Shown in pieces: positions 26,945 through 38,782 of a stretch of DNA of 64,000 nucleotides. The stretch comes from Actinomyces trachealis (GTDB taxonomy: Bacteria; Actinomycetota; Actinomycetes; Actinomycetales; Actinomycetaceae), in assembly GCF_015711475.1 (NCBI RefSeq), contig NZ_CP065027.1, positions 2,294,001 to 2,358,000 of the forward strand, given 5' to 3'. The position numbers were made by a program, and so were the translations under genes. Under the pieces are notes generated by a model. The model searched no databases. It had not been told where the DNA came from and saw only the letters and a program-made list of their open reading frames with translations. Position 1 is the first letter of the stretch; every line of letters starts with the position of its first letter.

Positions 26945-29293
26945 ATGTCCCCGTATGCATCCGCCCGCGGAAAACCCCTCGGGTCCGCTCAGATCATCTC
27001 GATGCTGCTGGTCTTTTCGCTGCTAGCAGTCGCCGGAGGTGTGCTCTCCGCAGGCTTCGCCGTGCCCTTGGTAGGCGCAGCCTCGGCGATCACCAAGGCC
27101 AGCCAGGATTTGTTTAACGACCTGCCCAACGACTTCAACGTCTTGGAACCCAGCCAGGTCTCGGACATCAAGGCGGCCGACGGCACCCAGATCGCCACCT
27201 TCTACGCGGAGAACCGCATCGTGGTGCCCCTGAGTGACATCAGCACCAACATGCAGAACGCGGTGGTGGCCGTCGAAGACCGGCGCTTCTACCAGCACAA
27301 GGGCGTTGACCCCACGGGCATGGTGCGCGCCCTGGTCAAGAACGCTTCCTCCAACACCATCCAGGGTGGCTCCACCCTGACCCAGCAGTACGTACGCAAC
27401 GTGCTGATTGAGGCAGGCCTGCAGTCCGGTGATAAATCCGCGATCACTGCCGCACGCGAAGACACCGTGACCCGCAAGCTCAAAGAAATCAAGTATGCCT
27501 TGACCCTTGAGAAGCAGCTCCCCAAGCAGAAGATCCTTGAGGGCTACCTGAACCTCGCGGCCTTCAGCCCCTCCACCTATGGCGTGGAGGCCTCCGCCCG
27601 CCACTACTTCTCACACTCCGCCAAGGACATGACAGTGGCTGAGTCGGCACTACTGGCAGGCCTGACCAACGCCCCTTACGTCTACGACCCCATAACCAAC
27701 CCGGAGGCGGCAGCCAGCCGCATGGGCTGGGTGCTGGACAAGATGCTGCACGAGCAGTTCATCGACCAGGCACAATATGACGAGGCTAAGGCCACCCCCA
27801 TCGACCAGCTTCTCAATGTCCAGGAGACGGTGGGTGGCTGTGGTGCGGCCGGTTCTGCCGCGTACTTCTGTAACTATGTCGTCTCTGAGATCCTCAACTC
27901 AGAGGTCTACGGCAAGGACAAGACCACCCGCAAGCAGCTGCTGCTGCGTGGCGGCCTAACCATCACCACCACCCTGAACATGGCCCATCAGCAGGCCGCG
28001 GATTCAGCCGTGCAAAGTTGGGTACCCACCGCTGACCCCTCCAATGCGAAGGCCGCTGTGGTCTCGGTGGAGCCCAACACAGGCCGTATCACGGCCATGG
28101 CACAGAACACGGCCTTCGGTGACCCACAGTCTCCAGGGGACACTTCGACGCAGATCTCCTTCGCTGCCGACGCCGCCCACGAGGGCACCACCTCCAACGG
28201 CTTCCAGCCGGGATCGGTGTTCAAGACCTTCGTGCTGGCCGAATGGTACCGACAGGGCCGTTCCGCCTACGAGATCGTCAACACCAATCCCCGCACCTTC
28301 ACCGACCGTGAGTGGCGGGTCTGCGGCGGCGGCGCCGTCGTAGAACCCTGGCCCGTGCAGAACTCGGACCCCAGTGAGAACGGCAAACGCACGGTTTACG
28401 ACGCCGCTAGCCAGTCCATCAACGTGGGTTTTGCGGAGATGCTCACCAAGCTGGACATCTGCGACGTCACTAACATGGCGGCCTCGATGGGCGTCAAGAA
28501 GCCAGACGGCTCCAACCTGGACCCGGTGCCCTCGATCATCCTGGGCGTGATGAACACCCCGCCGCTGGCGATGGCCAACGCCTACGCCACCTTTGCCGCA
28601 CACGGCGTCTACTGCACACCCATCGCCATCGAGTCCATCACGGACAAGGCTGGCAACTCTCTGCAGGTGCCCAGCGCCAATTGCAGCCAAGTCCTGGACG
28701 CAAAGGTGGCTGACCAGGTCACGGCCACACTCACGTCAGTGTTCGCTAAATCTGGAACGGCCGCGAACGCCGCCATTGGTCGCCCAGCCGCAGGTAAAAC
28801 CGGAACCGCCGACTACGCCAACAACGTCTGGATGGTGGGGTACACCCCCCAGCTCTCCTCCGCTGCCTGGGTGGGCCACTCCGATGGCGACTATTCGCTA
28901 AGCAACCAGATGATCGGCGGCCGCTATTACGGCCAGGTCTACGGAAACACGATCGCTGCCCCAATATGGCACGACTTCATGGTCAACGCCCTGGCCGACA
29001 GCAAGGTCCAGCAGTTCCCCCCAGTCAGCTTGGGCACCAAGCCCTCCCAGCCGCAGCCCAGCCAAAAAGACAAGAAGAAGTCACTCGGACAGGACCCGGC
29101 TAACCCCGATGCCCAGGCTTCTGCGGCAGCACCCGTCTCACAGCCTGAGGTGAACTCCCAGCCGGAGGCTGCAAATGCGCCCGCAGTGACGGCGGCACCG
29201 GGCGGCTCGTCCGCGCCCGGCGGTTTCAGGTTTGAGACTGAGGCACGCCTGGAAGAACTCATCAGTCAGCTATTTGAAGAGGCCGACAAGTGA
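26945..29293 (+). CDS. Class A penicillin-binding protein (PonA2-like)
   Basis: This bifunctional peptidoglycan synthase has 782 residues. A short cytoplasmic N-terminus and one TM (IISMLLVFSLLAVAGG) are followed by the GT51 transglycosylase domain (EDRRFYQHKGVDP, GGSTLTQQYVRN). The transpeptidase domain follows, with the active Ser in GSVFK, the second motif SQSIN and the KTGTA box. The C-terminal 80 residues are Pro/Gln/Ala-rich and lack a PASTA domain. The stop overlaps the metallophosphoesterase start (GTGA). The neighbourhood matches Rv3682-Rv3683. Confidence 0.95.
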   Translation: MSPYASARGKPLGSAQIISMLLVFSLLAVAGGVLSAGFAVPLVGAASAITKASQDLFNDLPNDFNVLEPSQVSDIKAADGTQIATFYAENRIVVPLSDISTNMQNAVVAVEDRRFYQHKGVDPTGMVRALVKNASSNTIQGGSTLTQQYVRNVLIEAGLQSGDKSAITAAREDTVTRKLKEIKYALTLEKQLPKQKILEGYLNLAAFSPSTYGVEASARHYFSHSAKDMTVAESALLAGLTNAPYVYDPITNPEAAASRMGWVLDKMLHEQFIDQAQYDEAKATPIDQLLNVQETVGGCGAAGSAAYFCNYVVSEILNSEVYGKDKTTRKQLLLRGGLTITTTLNMAHQQAADSAVQSWVPTADPSNAKAAVVSVEPNTGRITAMAQNTAFGDPQSPGDTSTQISFAADAAHEGTTSNGFQPGSVFKTFVLAEWYRQGRSAYEIVNTNPRTFTDREWRVCGGGAVVEPWPVQNSDPSENGKRTVYDAASQSINVGFAEMLTKLDICDVTNMAASMGVKKPDGSNLDPVPSIILGVMNTPPLAMANAYATFAAHGVYCTPIAIESITDKAGNSLQVPSANCSQVLDAKVADQVTATLTSVFAKSGTAANAAIGRPAAGKTGTADYANNVWMVGYTPQLSSAAWVGHSDGDYSLSNQMIGGRYYGQVYGNTIAAPIWHDFMVNALADSKVQQFPPVSLGTKPSQPQPSQKDKKKSLGQDPANPDAQASAAAPVSQPEVNSQPEAANAPAVTAAPGGSSAPGGFRFETEARLEELISQLFEEADK

Positions 29294-30294
29294 ACGGTGG
29301 GTCGCGGCGGGCGCTGTGCACGCTTGGTGGCATGGTGGGTCTGGGCCTAGGTGCACTCGGTTGGTCACTGCTCGAAGCGCGGCGCCCGGTGCTTCGGCAG
29401 GTGGAGTTAGCGTGCTTAGCCCCCGGTGAAGAGCCGGTGCGCATCCTGCACCTGTCTGACATGCACCTGTCCTCCAACAGCCAGTGGCTGGTGGACTGGG
29501 TACGGGACTTGGCTGACCTGCGCCCCGACGTCGTCGTGAACACCGGTGACAACCTGGCTTTCGCAGACGGGCTGATCAACCTGCAAGAGGCGCTGGAGCC
29601 GTTAACGGCTTTCTCTGGTGCCTTTGTGCTGGGCGACCACGACTACCACACAACGGTTTTCAAGTCCCCCACACGGTATCTGCGGGAGGACCCGCGCACG
29701 GCTGATGACCCGGCTGAGCTCTCTGAGCGAGTAGAGTTGCCGTCTGACGAGATCCGCCAGTTCCAAATTGAGGCCGGTTGGGTGGACCTGACCAACGCGC
29801 GTGGACACCTCACGGTCGGCGAGCGCAGCCTGGAGCTGGTGGGTGTAGATGACGCGCATGTGGACAAGGACGTGTTTCCAGCGGCTGCCGCTGGTGCATC
29901 CAGCAGGGCTGGCGACGGCGGGGCTGCTGTGATCTCCGTCAGTGGTCGGCCCTTCCGCCTGGGCCTGGCGCACGCCCCCTATAAGCGGGTACTGGACGCG
30001 ATGCGAGCCGACGGCGTCGACCTGCTGCTGGCGGGGCATACGCACGGTGGTCAGTTGTGCCTACCGGGGTATGGGGCGCTGGTGACGAATTGCGACCTAG
30101 ACCGTTCACGGGCTTCTGGGGTCTCAGCTTGGCCCGGGGAGCTGGTGCCCAGTGGCAACGGCGAGGCAGTTGCAAACGCGGACGAGATGCTGCTGCACGT
30201 GAGCGCAGGCCTGGGCACGAGCCCGTTCACGCCGGTGCGTTTTGCCTGCCGCCCGGAAGCAACGCTGCTGACTTTAGCGGCGGCTCCAGCCTGA
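29290..30294 (+). CDS. Membrane-tethered metallophosphoesterase
   Basis: This is a calcineurin-like phosphoesterase of 334 residues starting at GTG in a 4-bp overlap with the PBP gene. An N-terminal hydrophobic segment (LGGMVGLGLGALGWSLL) precedes the metal-binding motifs HLSDMHL, NTGDNLA, LGDHDYH (usual GNHD) and LAGHTHGGQL. Family members in this position (Rv3683 type, YaeI-like) probably act on lipid or cell-wall precursors at the membrane. Coupling to the PBP supports an envelope role. Two metal ions would be bound by the visible Asp/His set. Confidence 0.88.
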   Translation: MNGGSRRALCTLGGMVGLGLGALGWSLLEARRPVLRQVELACLAPGEEPVRILHLSDMHLSSNSQWLVDWVRDLADLRPDVVVNTGDNLAFADGLINLQEALEPLTAFSGAFVLGDHDYHTTVFKSPTRYLREDPRTADDPAELSERVELPSDEIRQFQIEAGWVDLTNARGHLTVGERSLELVGVDDAHVDKDVFPAAAAGASSRAGDGGAAVISVSGRPFRLGLAHAPYKRVLDAMRADGVDLLLAGHTHGGQLCLPGYGALVTNCDLDRSRASGVSAWPGELVPSGNGEAVANADEMLLHVSAGLGTSPFTPVRFACRPEATLLTLAAAPA

Positions 30295-30444
30295 GCCTTT
30301 ATGCGGCTTCGGCCAGCGGCTGGGTGGCCGTGACGGGCCCTGAACGAGGGCTGTTGGCGCGGCTAGCGGGCCAGGTGATGCAGCACTCACCATCCTGGAT
30401 TTCCTAGGGGCGGGACCAGTGGCTATAGTTGCGACCGCTGCACA

Positions 30445-30518
<74 letters not shown>

Positions 30519-30527
30519 CTGATCAGG

Positions 30528-32180
30528 ATGCCCCTGAGTGAGTTCATGGGCATCCGCATCGGTAGGGCTAGGAGGTCTGCTATACCTCAACCAACGCCAG
30601 CCCCGAACAGCCAGATGCGGCGCCCACGTCTGGAGGCGGCGCTGGCTGGCCTGAGCCTGTTGGGCTTCATCGCGGTCACGGCCCTGGTGCTGTCAGGCGT
30701 ACTGCCGCGGCAAGACACGAACGCTGGCACGGTCCTGTTCACGCCGCGTTCTACGGTCGGCCAGGTGGCGGAGGCCCTGAGCCTGCTCACACACCCGCTG
30801 GTGATTCTGACGGCGATCATCGTGGCAGCGGTGCTGAGCTTCAAACAACGGATGCGGCGCCTGGCGGTAGCCCTGACACTGACCGCCGTAGGCATCCCCC
30901 TGCAACTGGTTATTGCTGCGGCGATACACCGTCCCCGCCCGCAGTCACACTTTGCCGACTCCATCTCCTCCTACCTGCCCGGCTCCTTCCCCAACGGTCA
31001 CATCACCGCCGTACTGCTGGGCTCCTGGGTGCTGGTCACCCTGACCCGCGCGCACCGCCGCCCCCAGGCCTCCGTGCTGGGGCGCATCCTTGCGGCCTTC
31101 GGGGCGGTCGCACTCACTGGCCTAGTGCAGTGGGCCACCGGCATGGCCCGCCCCAGCGACCTGCTCGGTGGAGTCCTGCTAGGCAGTGCAGTGGTCAACC
31201 TGGGCTTGTTCGTCGGCGGGGTGGAAACGATCCTGTCCGGCTGGGCACACTTCGGCCTGCCCGACAAGAGCGTAGACAAACGCGCTGCCGTCATCCTCAA
31301 CCCCACCAAGGTGGCCGACCTTTCCCTGCTGCGCCGTCGCGTTGAGGCGGAGGTGTTGCGGGCCGGTTGGGAACCGACCCACTGGCTGGAGACGACGCCA
31401 CAGGACGCCGGCGCTGGCGCCGCCCAGCGGGCCCTCGACGAGGGCGTGGACCTGGTGATGGTGGTCGGTGGGGACGGGACCGTGCGTTCCGTGTGTACGA
31501 CGCTGGCGGGCACCGGCACCGCCGTCGCCCTGGTGCCTGCGGGAACCGGCAACCTGCTGGCCCGCAACCTGGCTATTCCCCTGGACACCGACTCAGCGCT
31601 GCGCCTGGCGTTGTCCGGGCAGACGCGTGCGATCGACGTCGTGAGACTGCATGCGGAGAATGAGAACGGGCGGACCATTAAGGAGAGCTTCGTGGTGATG
31701 GCAGGCATGGGCCTGGACGCACGGATCATGGAGGACACGGACGACGACCTCAAGAAGGTGATCCGCTCGGGCGCCTACGCTGTGGCCGCCGTTTCCAATG
31801 CGGTACCCAAGCCCTTCAAAGCCACTGTGACCCTGGATGACGGGCCCGAGCAGGAACAAGAGATCGTGATGGCGCTGCTAGGTAACGTCGGCACGATCAC
31901 CGGAGGAATGACGCTGTTCCCGCAGGCCTCACCCGATGACGGTCAGGTGGACCTGTTGTTGGCCAGCCCATCACGCGTCATTGACTGGGCACGTCTAGGG
32001 GCCCAGATCCTCACGGGTCGCGAGTTGGAGGGCTTCACGCTGGCCAGTGCGCGGCACGCGGTGATTGAGGCGGCCGAGCCCGTACCATTTGAGGTCGACG
32101 GCGACACCGCTGGGAAGGTGCGGAGGCTGGAGGTGCGGGTGGAGCCAGGAGTGCTGCAGGTGGTGGCCCCGCCCCGGTAG
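30528..32180 (+). CDS. Fusion of a degenerate PAP2-like membrane domain and a diacylglycerol-kinase domain
   Basis: This is a 550-residue protein. Residues 30-235 are a six-TM PAP2-like region, but the catalytic positions have diverged: no Lys precedes HRPRP, PSGH is PNGH, and the motif-3 His is Ala (TGMARPSDLLGG). Residues 250-550 form a complete DAGK/LCB5 catalytic domain with ILNPTK, VVGGDGTVRSV and VPAGTGNLLARNL. The intact half should phosphorylate diacylglycerol or a similar lipid; the PAP2 half may only bind lipid. It begins 10 bp after tRNA-Pro. Confidence 0.85.
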   Translation: MPLSEFMGIRIGRARRSAIPQPTPAPNSQMRRPRLEAALAGLSLLGFIAVTALVLSGVLPRQDTNAGTVLFTPRSTVGQVAEALSLLTHPLVILTAIIVAAVLSFKQRMRRLAVALTLTAVGIPLQLVIAAAIHRPRPQSHFADSISSYLPGSFPNGHITAVLLGSWVLVTLTRAHRRPQASVLGRILAAFGAVALTGLVQWATGMARPSDLLGGVLLGSAVVNLGLFVGGVETILSGWAHFGLPDKSVDKRAAVILNPTKVADLSLLRRRVEAEVLRAGWEPTHWLETTPQDAGAGAAQRALDEGVDLVMVVGGDGTVRSVCTTLAGTGTAVALVPAGTGNLLARNLAIPLDTDSALRLALSGQTRAIDVVRLHAENENGRTIKESFVVMAGMGLDARIMEDTDDDLKKVIRSGAYAVAAVSNAVPKPFKATVTLDDGPEQEQEIVMALLGNVGTITGGMTLFPQASPDDGQVDLLLASPSRVIDWARLGAQILTGRELEGFTLASARHAVIEAAEPVPFEVDGDTAGKVRRLEVRVEPGVLQVVAPPR

Positions 32181-32277
32181 GCGCCTTGGTCCACCGCCAG
32201 TAAATGCCAGTACAGCGCAGCGCGCCCGGTGCCCATAGACTTGGAGAAGCCCTTTCGTCGTCGTCAGGAGAGCCGCC

Positions 32278-33705
32278 ATGCCACTGTCCGCAGCCGCTTC
32301 CATGCGCTCGGGCCTGACTGTCGCCCTTGGCCGTGCCGCCCGCACGGCCACCCGCCTGCGGTCAGGAGGCAGCGGTGGGACCGCCCTGCCCGGCCTAGTC
32401 ATGGAGAAGTCAGACCCCGGATTCCTCAAGCGCACCCTGGACCAGCTGCCGCTCGGCGTGATCGTCGTCTCCGGCACTAACGGCAAGACCACCACCACCA
32501 AGATGGTTGTGGAACTTCTGAGCAGCCAAGGTCTGAAGGTTCTGACCAACCGCACCGGCTCCAACTTTGTGCGTGGGGTGCTGGCCTCCCTGCTCATGGA
32601 GGTCGACTCCGGCGGGCGAGTTGACGCAGACGTCGCCGTCCTGGAGCTAGACGAGGCGCACGCCGTCCGCTTTATCCAGCGGGTACGCCCCCGCGCCGCC
32701 CTGCTGCTCAACGTGATGCGTGACCAGTTGGACCGTTTCGGGGAGATCGACTACACCGCCTCCCTGCTGTACAAGGTGGCTCGCTCAACCAGTGAGGTCG
32801 TGGTGGTCAACGCCGACGACCCGCGCCTGTCCGCCAACCGCTTCCTGCGCCACCTGACCTCCCATGTCGCCTCCTTCGGCACCGGGGAGGAGTTGCGCAG
32901 CCTGTTCCTCTCCGACGACGACCTGCGCATCAGTACAGTCAGCACCAACAGTGCCGACGACGATGCGCTGGACCCGGAGGCGGCGGCTGAGACGGCGGTC
33001 GCCCGCACCACCGCTACCACGGACCCCAGCGCCAAGCGGGTTCACCTGTGCCCTCCGCCGCGCGTACTCCTAGAGTCCTTGCAGGGCCGCGACGCCGTTG
33101 TGAGCGTGGACGGCACCCAGCACAAGGTCTCCTTCACGATCCCCGGTGTACACAACCAGCTCAATGCTTGTGCCGCCCTGGCCCTGGTGCTGGAGGTGCT
33201 CGGCGACAGCGCGGACCTGGACTCCCTGCTGGCCACCCTGGCCCGGGTGGAGGCGGCCTTCGGGCGCGGCGAGGTACTACAGCTAGATGGCCGCAGTGTG
33301 GAACTCTCTTTGGTTAAGAACCCCGCTGGCTTCCGCATGGGCCTGCTGACCGCCGAACAGGCGGTGCGCGCGGGCGGTGCAGAGACCGTCATGGTGGCCA
33401 TCAACGACGAGTATGCGGACGGCCGGGACATGTCCTGGCTGTGGGACGTGGACTTCTCTACCCTGCGGGGGCAGGGCGTGGCGGTGGTAACCGGCGTGCG
33501 CTGCTGGGACATGGCTCTGCGGCTGCGCTACGACGGCGTACCCGTGAAGGTGGTGGAGCCGGACCTGAACCTGGCCTTGGAGCGCCTGCGGGAGCAGGCT
33601 ACAGCCCAGGACCGGCCCGTACGAGTGTTCACCACCTACACCGCCATGCTGGCCTTGCGTGCCCGCCTAGCTGAGTTCACCGACGTCGAGGAGGTCATGA
33701 AGTGA
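32278..33705 (+). CDS. murT: Lipid II isoglutaminyl synthase, MurT subunit
   Basis: This Mur-ligase-like ATPase subunit amidates the D-Glu of lipid II stem peptides, 475 residues. The ATP loop is VVSGTNGKTTTTKMV, the Mur-ligase central domain follows, and the C-terminal DUF1727 domain starts near VHNQLNACAALALVLEVLG. S. aureus MurT has a four-cysteine zinc ribbon in the middle. Here that region (about 205-265) is an acidic Asp/Glu/Ala/Thr-rich insert with a single Cys. It overlaps gatD by 4 bp (ATGA-type). Confidence 0.93.
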   Translation: MPLSAAASMRSGLTVALGRAARTATRLRSGGSGGTALPGLVMEKSDPGFLKRTLDQLPLGVIVVSGTNGKTTTTKMVVELLSSQGLKVLTNRTGSNFVRGVLASLLMEVDSGGRVDADVAVLELDEAHAVRFIQRVRPRAALLLNVMRDQLDRFGEIDYTASLLYKVARSTSEVVVVNADDPRLSANRFLRHLTSHVASFGTGEELRSLFLSDDDLRISTVSTNSADDDALDPEAAAETAVARTTATTDPSAKRVHLCPPPRVLLESLQGRDAVVSVDGTQHKVSFTIPGVHNQLNACAALALVLEVLGDSADLDSLLATLARVEAAFGRGEVLQLDGRSVELSLVKNPAGFRMGLLTAEQAVRAGGAETVMVAINDEYADGRDMSWLWDVDFSTLRGQGVAVVTGVRCWDMALRLRYDGVPVKVVEPDLNLALERLREQATAQDRPVRVFTTYTAMLALRARLAEFTDVEEVMK

Positions 33706-34493
33706 GCGCCCCCGTCCTGCACCACACCCGGATCGACGGCGGCGCCCGGGGGCGCCTGCGGCTGCTGCATCTCTACCCCCGCGACATGAATATCTACGGC
33801 GACTGGGGCAACACGCTGACTTTGCTGCAGCGGGCCAACTGGGCGGGCTACGACGTGGAGCTGTGCTCCTACGACGTCGGTGACGAGATGCCGCAGGGCG
33901 TGAACCTGGTGGTCGGCGGCGGTGGGCAGGACTCCGGCCAGGAACGTATCAAGCAGGACCTGGTGGAGGTGGGTCCGCGCATCCACGAGTGGGCGCAGGC
34001 GGGTGTGCCGATGTTGGCGATCTGTGGGCTGTACCAGCTCTTTGGGCACCGCTTCGTGACCTCGGAAGGCTCCGTGATCCCCGGCATCGGGCTGCTTGAC
34101 GCCGAGACCGTGGGCGGCTCCCGGCGCATGATCGGGAACATCGTGCTAGATGCCGCAGGCTTCGGCCAGGTGGTCGGTTATGAGAACCACTCGGGGGTCA
34201 CGCGCCTGGGCGCGGGAGCCCAGCCTTTCGGGCAGGTGCGCTCCGGGGACGGCAACAACGGTGAGGACGGCCTGGAGGGCGCGCGGGTGCACCATGTGAT
34301 CGGCACCTACCTGCACGGCTCTCTGCTGCCCAAGAACCCGGCCGTGGCGGACTGGCTGCTGGAGCAGGCGGTGGCGCACGCGGGTGGTGCTTGGGACCCG
34401 GCGCCGCTGGATGACCTGGCCCCGGCCGCCCCGGTGGACCTGGCCACCATGACGGAACAGGCTCGCAAGGTCGCTGTCTCCCGCCCGCGCTGA
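33702..34493 (+). CDS. gatD: Lipid II isoglutaminyl synthase, GatD glutaminase subunit
   Basis: This class I glutamine amidotransferase supplies ammonia to MurT, 263 residues. The nucleophile Cys is in PMLAICGLYQLFG and the catalytic His in HHVIGTYLHGSLLPKNP. The YPRDMNIYGDWGNTLTLLQR start is typical of GatD. Translation is coupled to murT. Amidated lipid II is required for efficient D,D-transpeptidation, which fits the PBP gene nearby. The start is the codon at 33702 overlapping the murT stop. Confidence 0.94.
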   Translation: MSAPVLHHTRIDGGARGRLRLLHLYPRDMNIYGDWGNTLTLLQRANWAGYDVELCSYDVGDEMPQGVNLVVGGGGQDSGQERIKQDLVEVGPRIHEWAQAGVPMLAICGLYQLFGHRFVTSEGSVIPGIGLLDAETVGGSRRMIGNIVLDAAGFGQVVGYENHSGVTRLGAGAQPFGQVRSGDGNNGEDGLEGARVHHVIGTYLHGSLLPKNPAVADWLLEQAVAHAGGAWDPAPLDDLAPAAPVDLATMTEQARKVAVSRPR

Positions 34494-34509
34494 GCGGCTG
34501 CGCCCAGAT

Positions 34510-35650
34510 CTACCCGGCCGCAGCTTCCTGCATCTGGTAGGCCCCAGAGTTCACCACCGTGTACAGGATGTTTTTGGAAGCTTGACGCAGCGCCGACACG
34601 ACGGCAGGTGAGTCCTGCCGCTCCACGGCGGCACGCGGCTGTGGAACGATGGCGAGCATCGCGTTGTTGCCGTTAAGCACGCAGTCAGTGGTCTGCTGGT
34701 AGCCGTAGGAGCCGTACCAGTCGGACAGGACCATGCCGGTGAAACCCCACTCACCACGCAGCACGCCGTTGAGCAGGTCCGGATTGGCCCCGGAATAGCG
34801 GGTGCCGACGTAGTTGTAGGAGGACATGACGGCCTGGGACTGGCCCGGCTCGTAGTCCTTGACCACGATCTCGAAAGGCCGCAGGTAGATCTCGCGGATG
34901 GTCTGCTCGTTGGCGTAGGTCTGCGGCAAGGAGACGCGGTTGGTCTCCCGGTCGTTTAGGGCGAAGTGCTTGATGTAGGCGTAGACGCCCCGGCGCGCAG
35001 CCCCATTCACCGTCGGCTACGGCTTTCATATCTGTGGGGAGGTCCTGACCCTCGCCGCTGGACCGGGAGATGACCACCAGGGCGGTGTCAGAGAAGGTTT
35101 GCGCGGCCGCCAGGAGTTCAGGCGTGTAGCTGGTGGCGGGTGGCTCGGGCAGGCTGGAGTCAGTGCGTTCGCTGCCTGCGGCGACGAGCACGCGGGAGTG
35201 CTGGTAGTCGTGATACATGCTCTCCAGCTGGTCGTTAGTGGCATAGCCCGCATCGTGCAGTGACTTGTAGACGTCGGTCACTTGTGAGGTGTCTGTGGCC
35301 CCGGAGCCGGTGCCTGCGGTGACGGGATTGGTGGAGGACCAGTCGAAGACGTTGATCTGTTTGGTAGTGGCAGGTAGCGGTAGAAAGTAGTCCTCATTCT
35401 CTGTCAGGACTATCCCTTCATTGCCGACGCGCTGTCCTGTGGCCTGGGAGGCGGCGAGCGAGGCTGCAGAGATCTCGCCCTGACCGGTGACGGGCTCTGC
35501 TGCACGTACAGGCCGTGGCCCCAATGTCCCCAGGTTGACCACCGCTACGAGGGCAAGAGCTGCCGCCACGCCTACGGTTGTGCGCCACAGCCTCCTGTAG
35601 CGTGGGTTCTGGTTGCGCCGCAGGATGATGAACGCGACAGCTGTGGCCAT
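34510..35650 (-). pseudogene. Truncated, frameshifted GH3 beta-glucosidase of permuted domain order
   Basis: Reading leftwards from 35650, there is a membrane segment and then part of a GH3 C-terminal-type domain (NEGIVLTENEDYFLPL, up to SRSSGEGQDLPTDM). Near 35010 the frame changes abruptly into the GH3 catalytic core: GVYAYIKHFALNDRETNR and GFTGMVLSDWYGSYG, which contains the nucleophile Asp. The domain order is reversed relative to standard GH3 enzymes, a known permuted subgroup. The sequence that should link the two parts (the first half of the catalytic barrel) is missing, so this is an internal deletion plus frameshift. The true start may lie upstream beyond a C7 tract near 35720. Confidence 0.75.
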
Positions 35651-35816
35651 GACAATGGCGACGACGGCGTAGTGGGTGCTGGAGAAGTGGGGAAGGTGAG
35701 GTTCTATGGGTGCGGGGGGGCAGCCACCAAGATTCCTGTCCAGGTTGTTAGGGTTGACAGAAATATCTCGGTCGCAAGCCTTCCTCAGGAAACATGAATA
35801 CTAAATTAACTGTAAC

Positions 35817-36167
35817 ATGACATTTTTAACTAACAACCTGGTGATGTTGTTAGTTGCCTGTGCCCTACGCGAGCGCCTGGAGGAGACCGGCGTGACCCCA
35901 GAGGTGCCAGGCCTGAGCGGAGTAGTGGCTGGGCATGAGATCACCTTCCCTAACGGTGACCGCTGCACCTTCATGGACATCAGCATGGTGGGCAGCACGG
36001 ACCGCGAGCAGGTGACAGTCGCCCACGTGAGCGACGACGAGTCCACGGAGGTCGGCTGGTTCTCCCCCGGCGCCCTACCCGAGCCGCTGACGGAATCATC
36101 CCGTGGCCGGATCGCGGCTGCGCAGGCTTGGTTGGCTGACCCGATAGCGGTACACCTGGGGTGCTGA
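35817..36167 (+). pseudogene. NUDIX hydrolase remnant lacking its N-terminus
   Basis: The 116-residue frame retains the second half of a NUDIX box (ALRERLEETGV) and a plausible downstream NUDIX core (VVAGHEITFPNGDRCTFMDI, ESTEVGWFSPGALPE). The first half of the box with its GG and acidic residue, and the preceding beta strands, are absent. The first ten residues (MTFLTNNLVM) look unrelated and AT-rich. The gene has lost its 5' end, probably in the same rearrangement that damaged the adjacent GH3 gene. A catalytically active product is unlikely. Confidence 0.6.
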
Positions 36168-36256
36168 AGCTGCTCCAACAGGCCGGTACCCGCCTCAGAA
36201 CGGCAGAAACACAACCAAATACCGAATTAACCAACTCAGAGATTTCCTTAAATAAG

Positions 36257-36275
36257 AAAACTTAGGCTATCCTTC
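36257..36275. promoter_or_regulatory. DtxR/IdeR-type box upstream of feoAB
   Basis: TTAGGCTATCCTTC (36262-36275) matches 11 of 14 positions of the right part of the DtxR consensus (TTAGGCTAACCTAA). It lies in an AT-rich stretch about 75 bp before feoA. A similar element precedes the metal ABC transporter at 54.7 kb. It probably binds an iron- or manganese-dependent repressor; the regulator gene is not in the window. Confidence 0.5.
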
Positions 36276-36349
36276 CTTGCGCAGACTCTAATCGTGAGGC
36301 CTGTGGGACCTGAGCGCCGTCTGCACGCCCCATCGTCAAGGAGAAAGCC

Positions 36350-36624
36350 GTGTGCCCGAGTTCCCCCACGCCAACTACTGGGACACCCACCCTGATCCCC
36401 CTGTCCAGCCTGCGGCGGCACACCCAGGCCACCATCTGCACCATCTCCAACGAGCGCGGCGAGCAGTTGGCCCACCGTCTGGCAGACCTGGGCCTGGAAC
36501 CTGGCCGCACTATCGAGGTCAGGCGCCGCGCCCCCCTGGGTGACCCCACCCTCTACCGGGTGGCTCACTACGAACTCAGCCTGCGCCGCCATGAAGCAGA
36601 CCTAGTCCAGGTGGAGGTCCACGC

Positions 36625-36628
<4 letters not shown>
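36350..36628 (+). CDS. feoA: Ferrous iron transport protein FeoA
   Basis: This is a small SH3-like cytoplasmic partner of FeoB, 92 residues from GTG. The FeoA pattern is present: IPLSSLRRHTQATICTI, then RLADLGLEPGRTIEVRRRAPLGDP (split as read) and SLRRHEADLVQVEV. FeoA is thought to modulate FeoB opening. It overlaps feoB by 4 bp, so the two are co-translated. A DtxR-like box lies in the upstream region, suggesting derepression when iron is scarce. Confidence 0.9.
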
Positions 36629-38769
<2,141 letters not shown>

Positions 38770-38782
38770 GGCAGGTTGAGCT

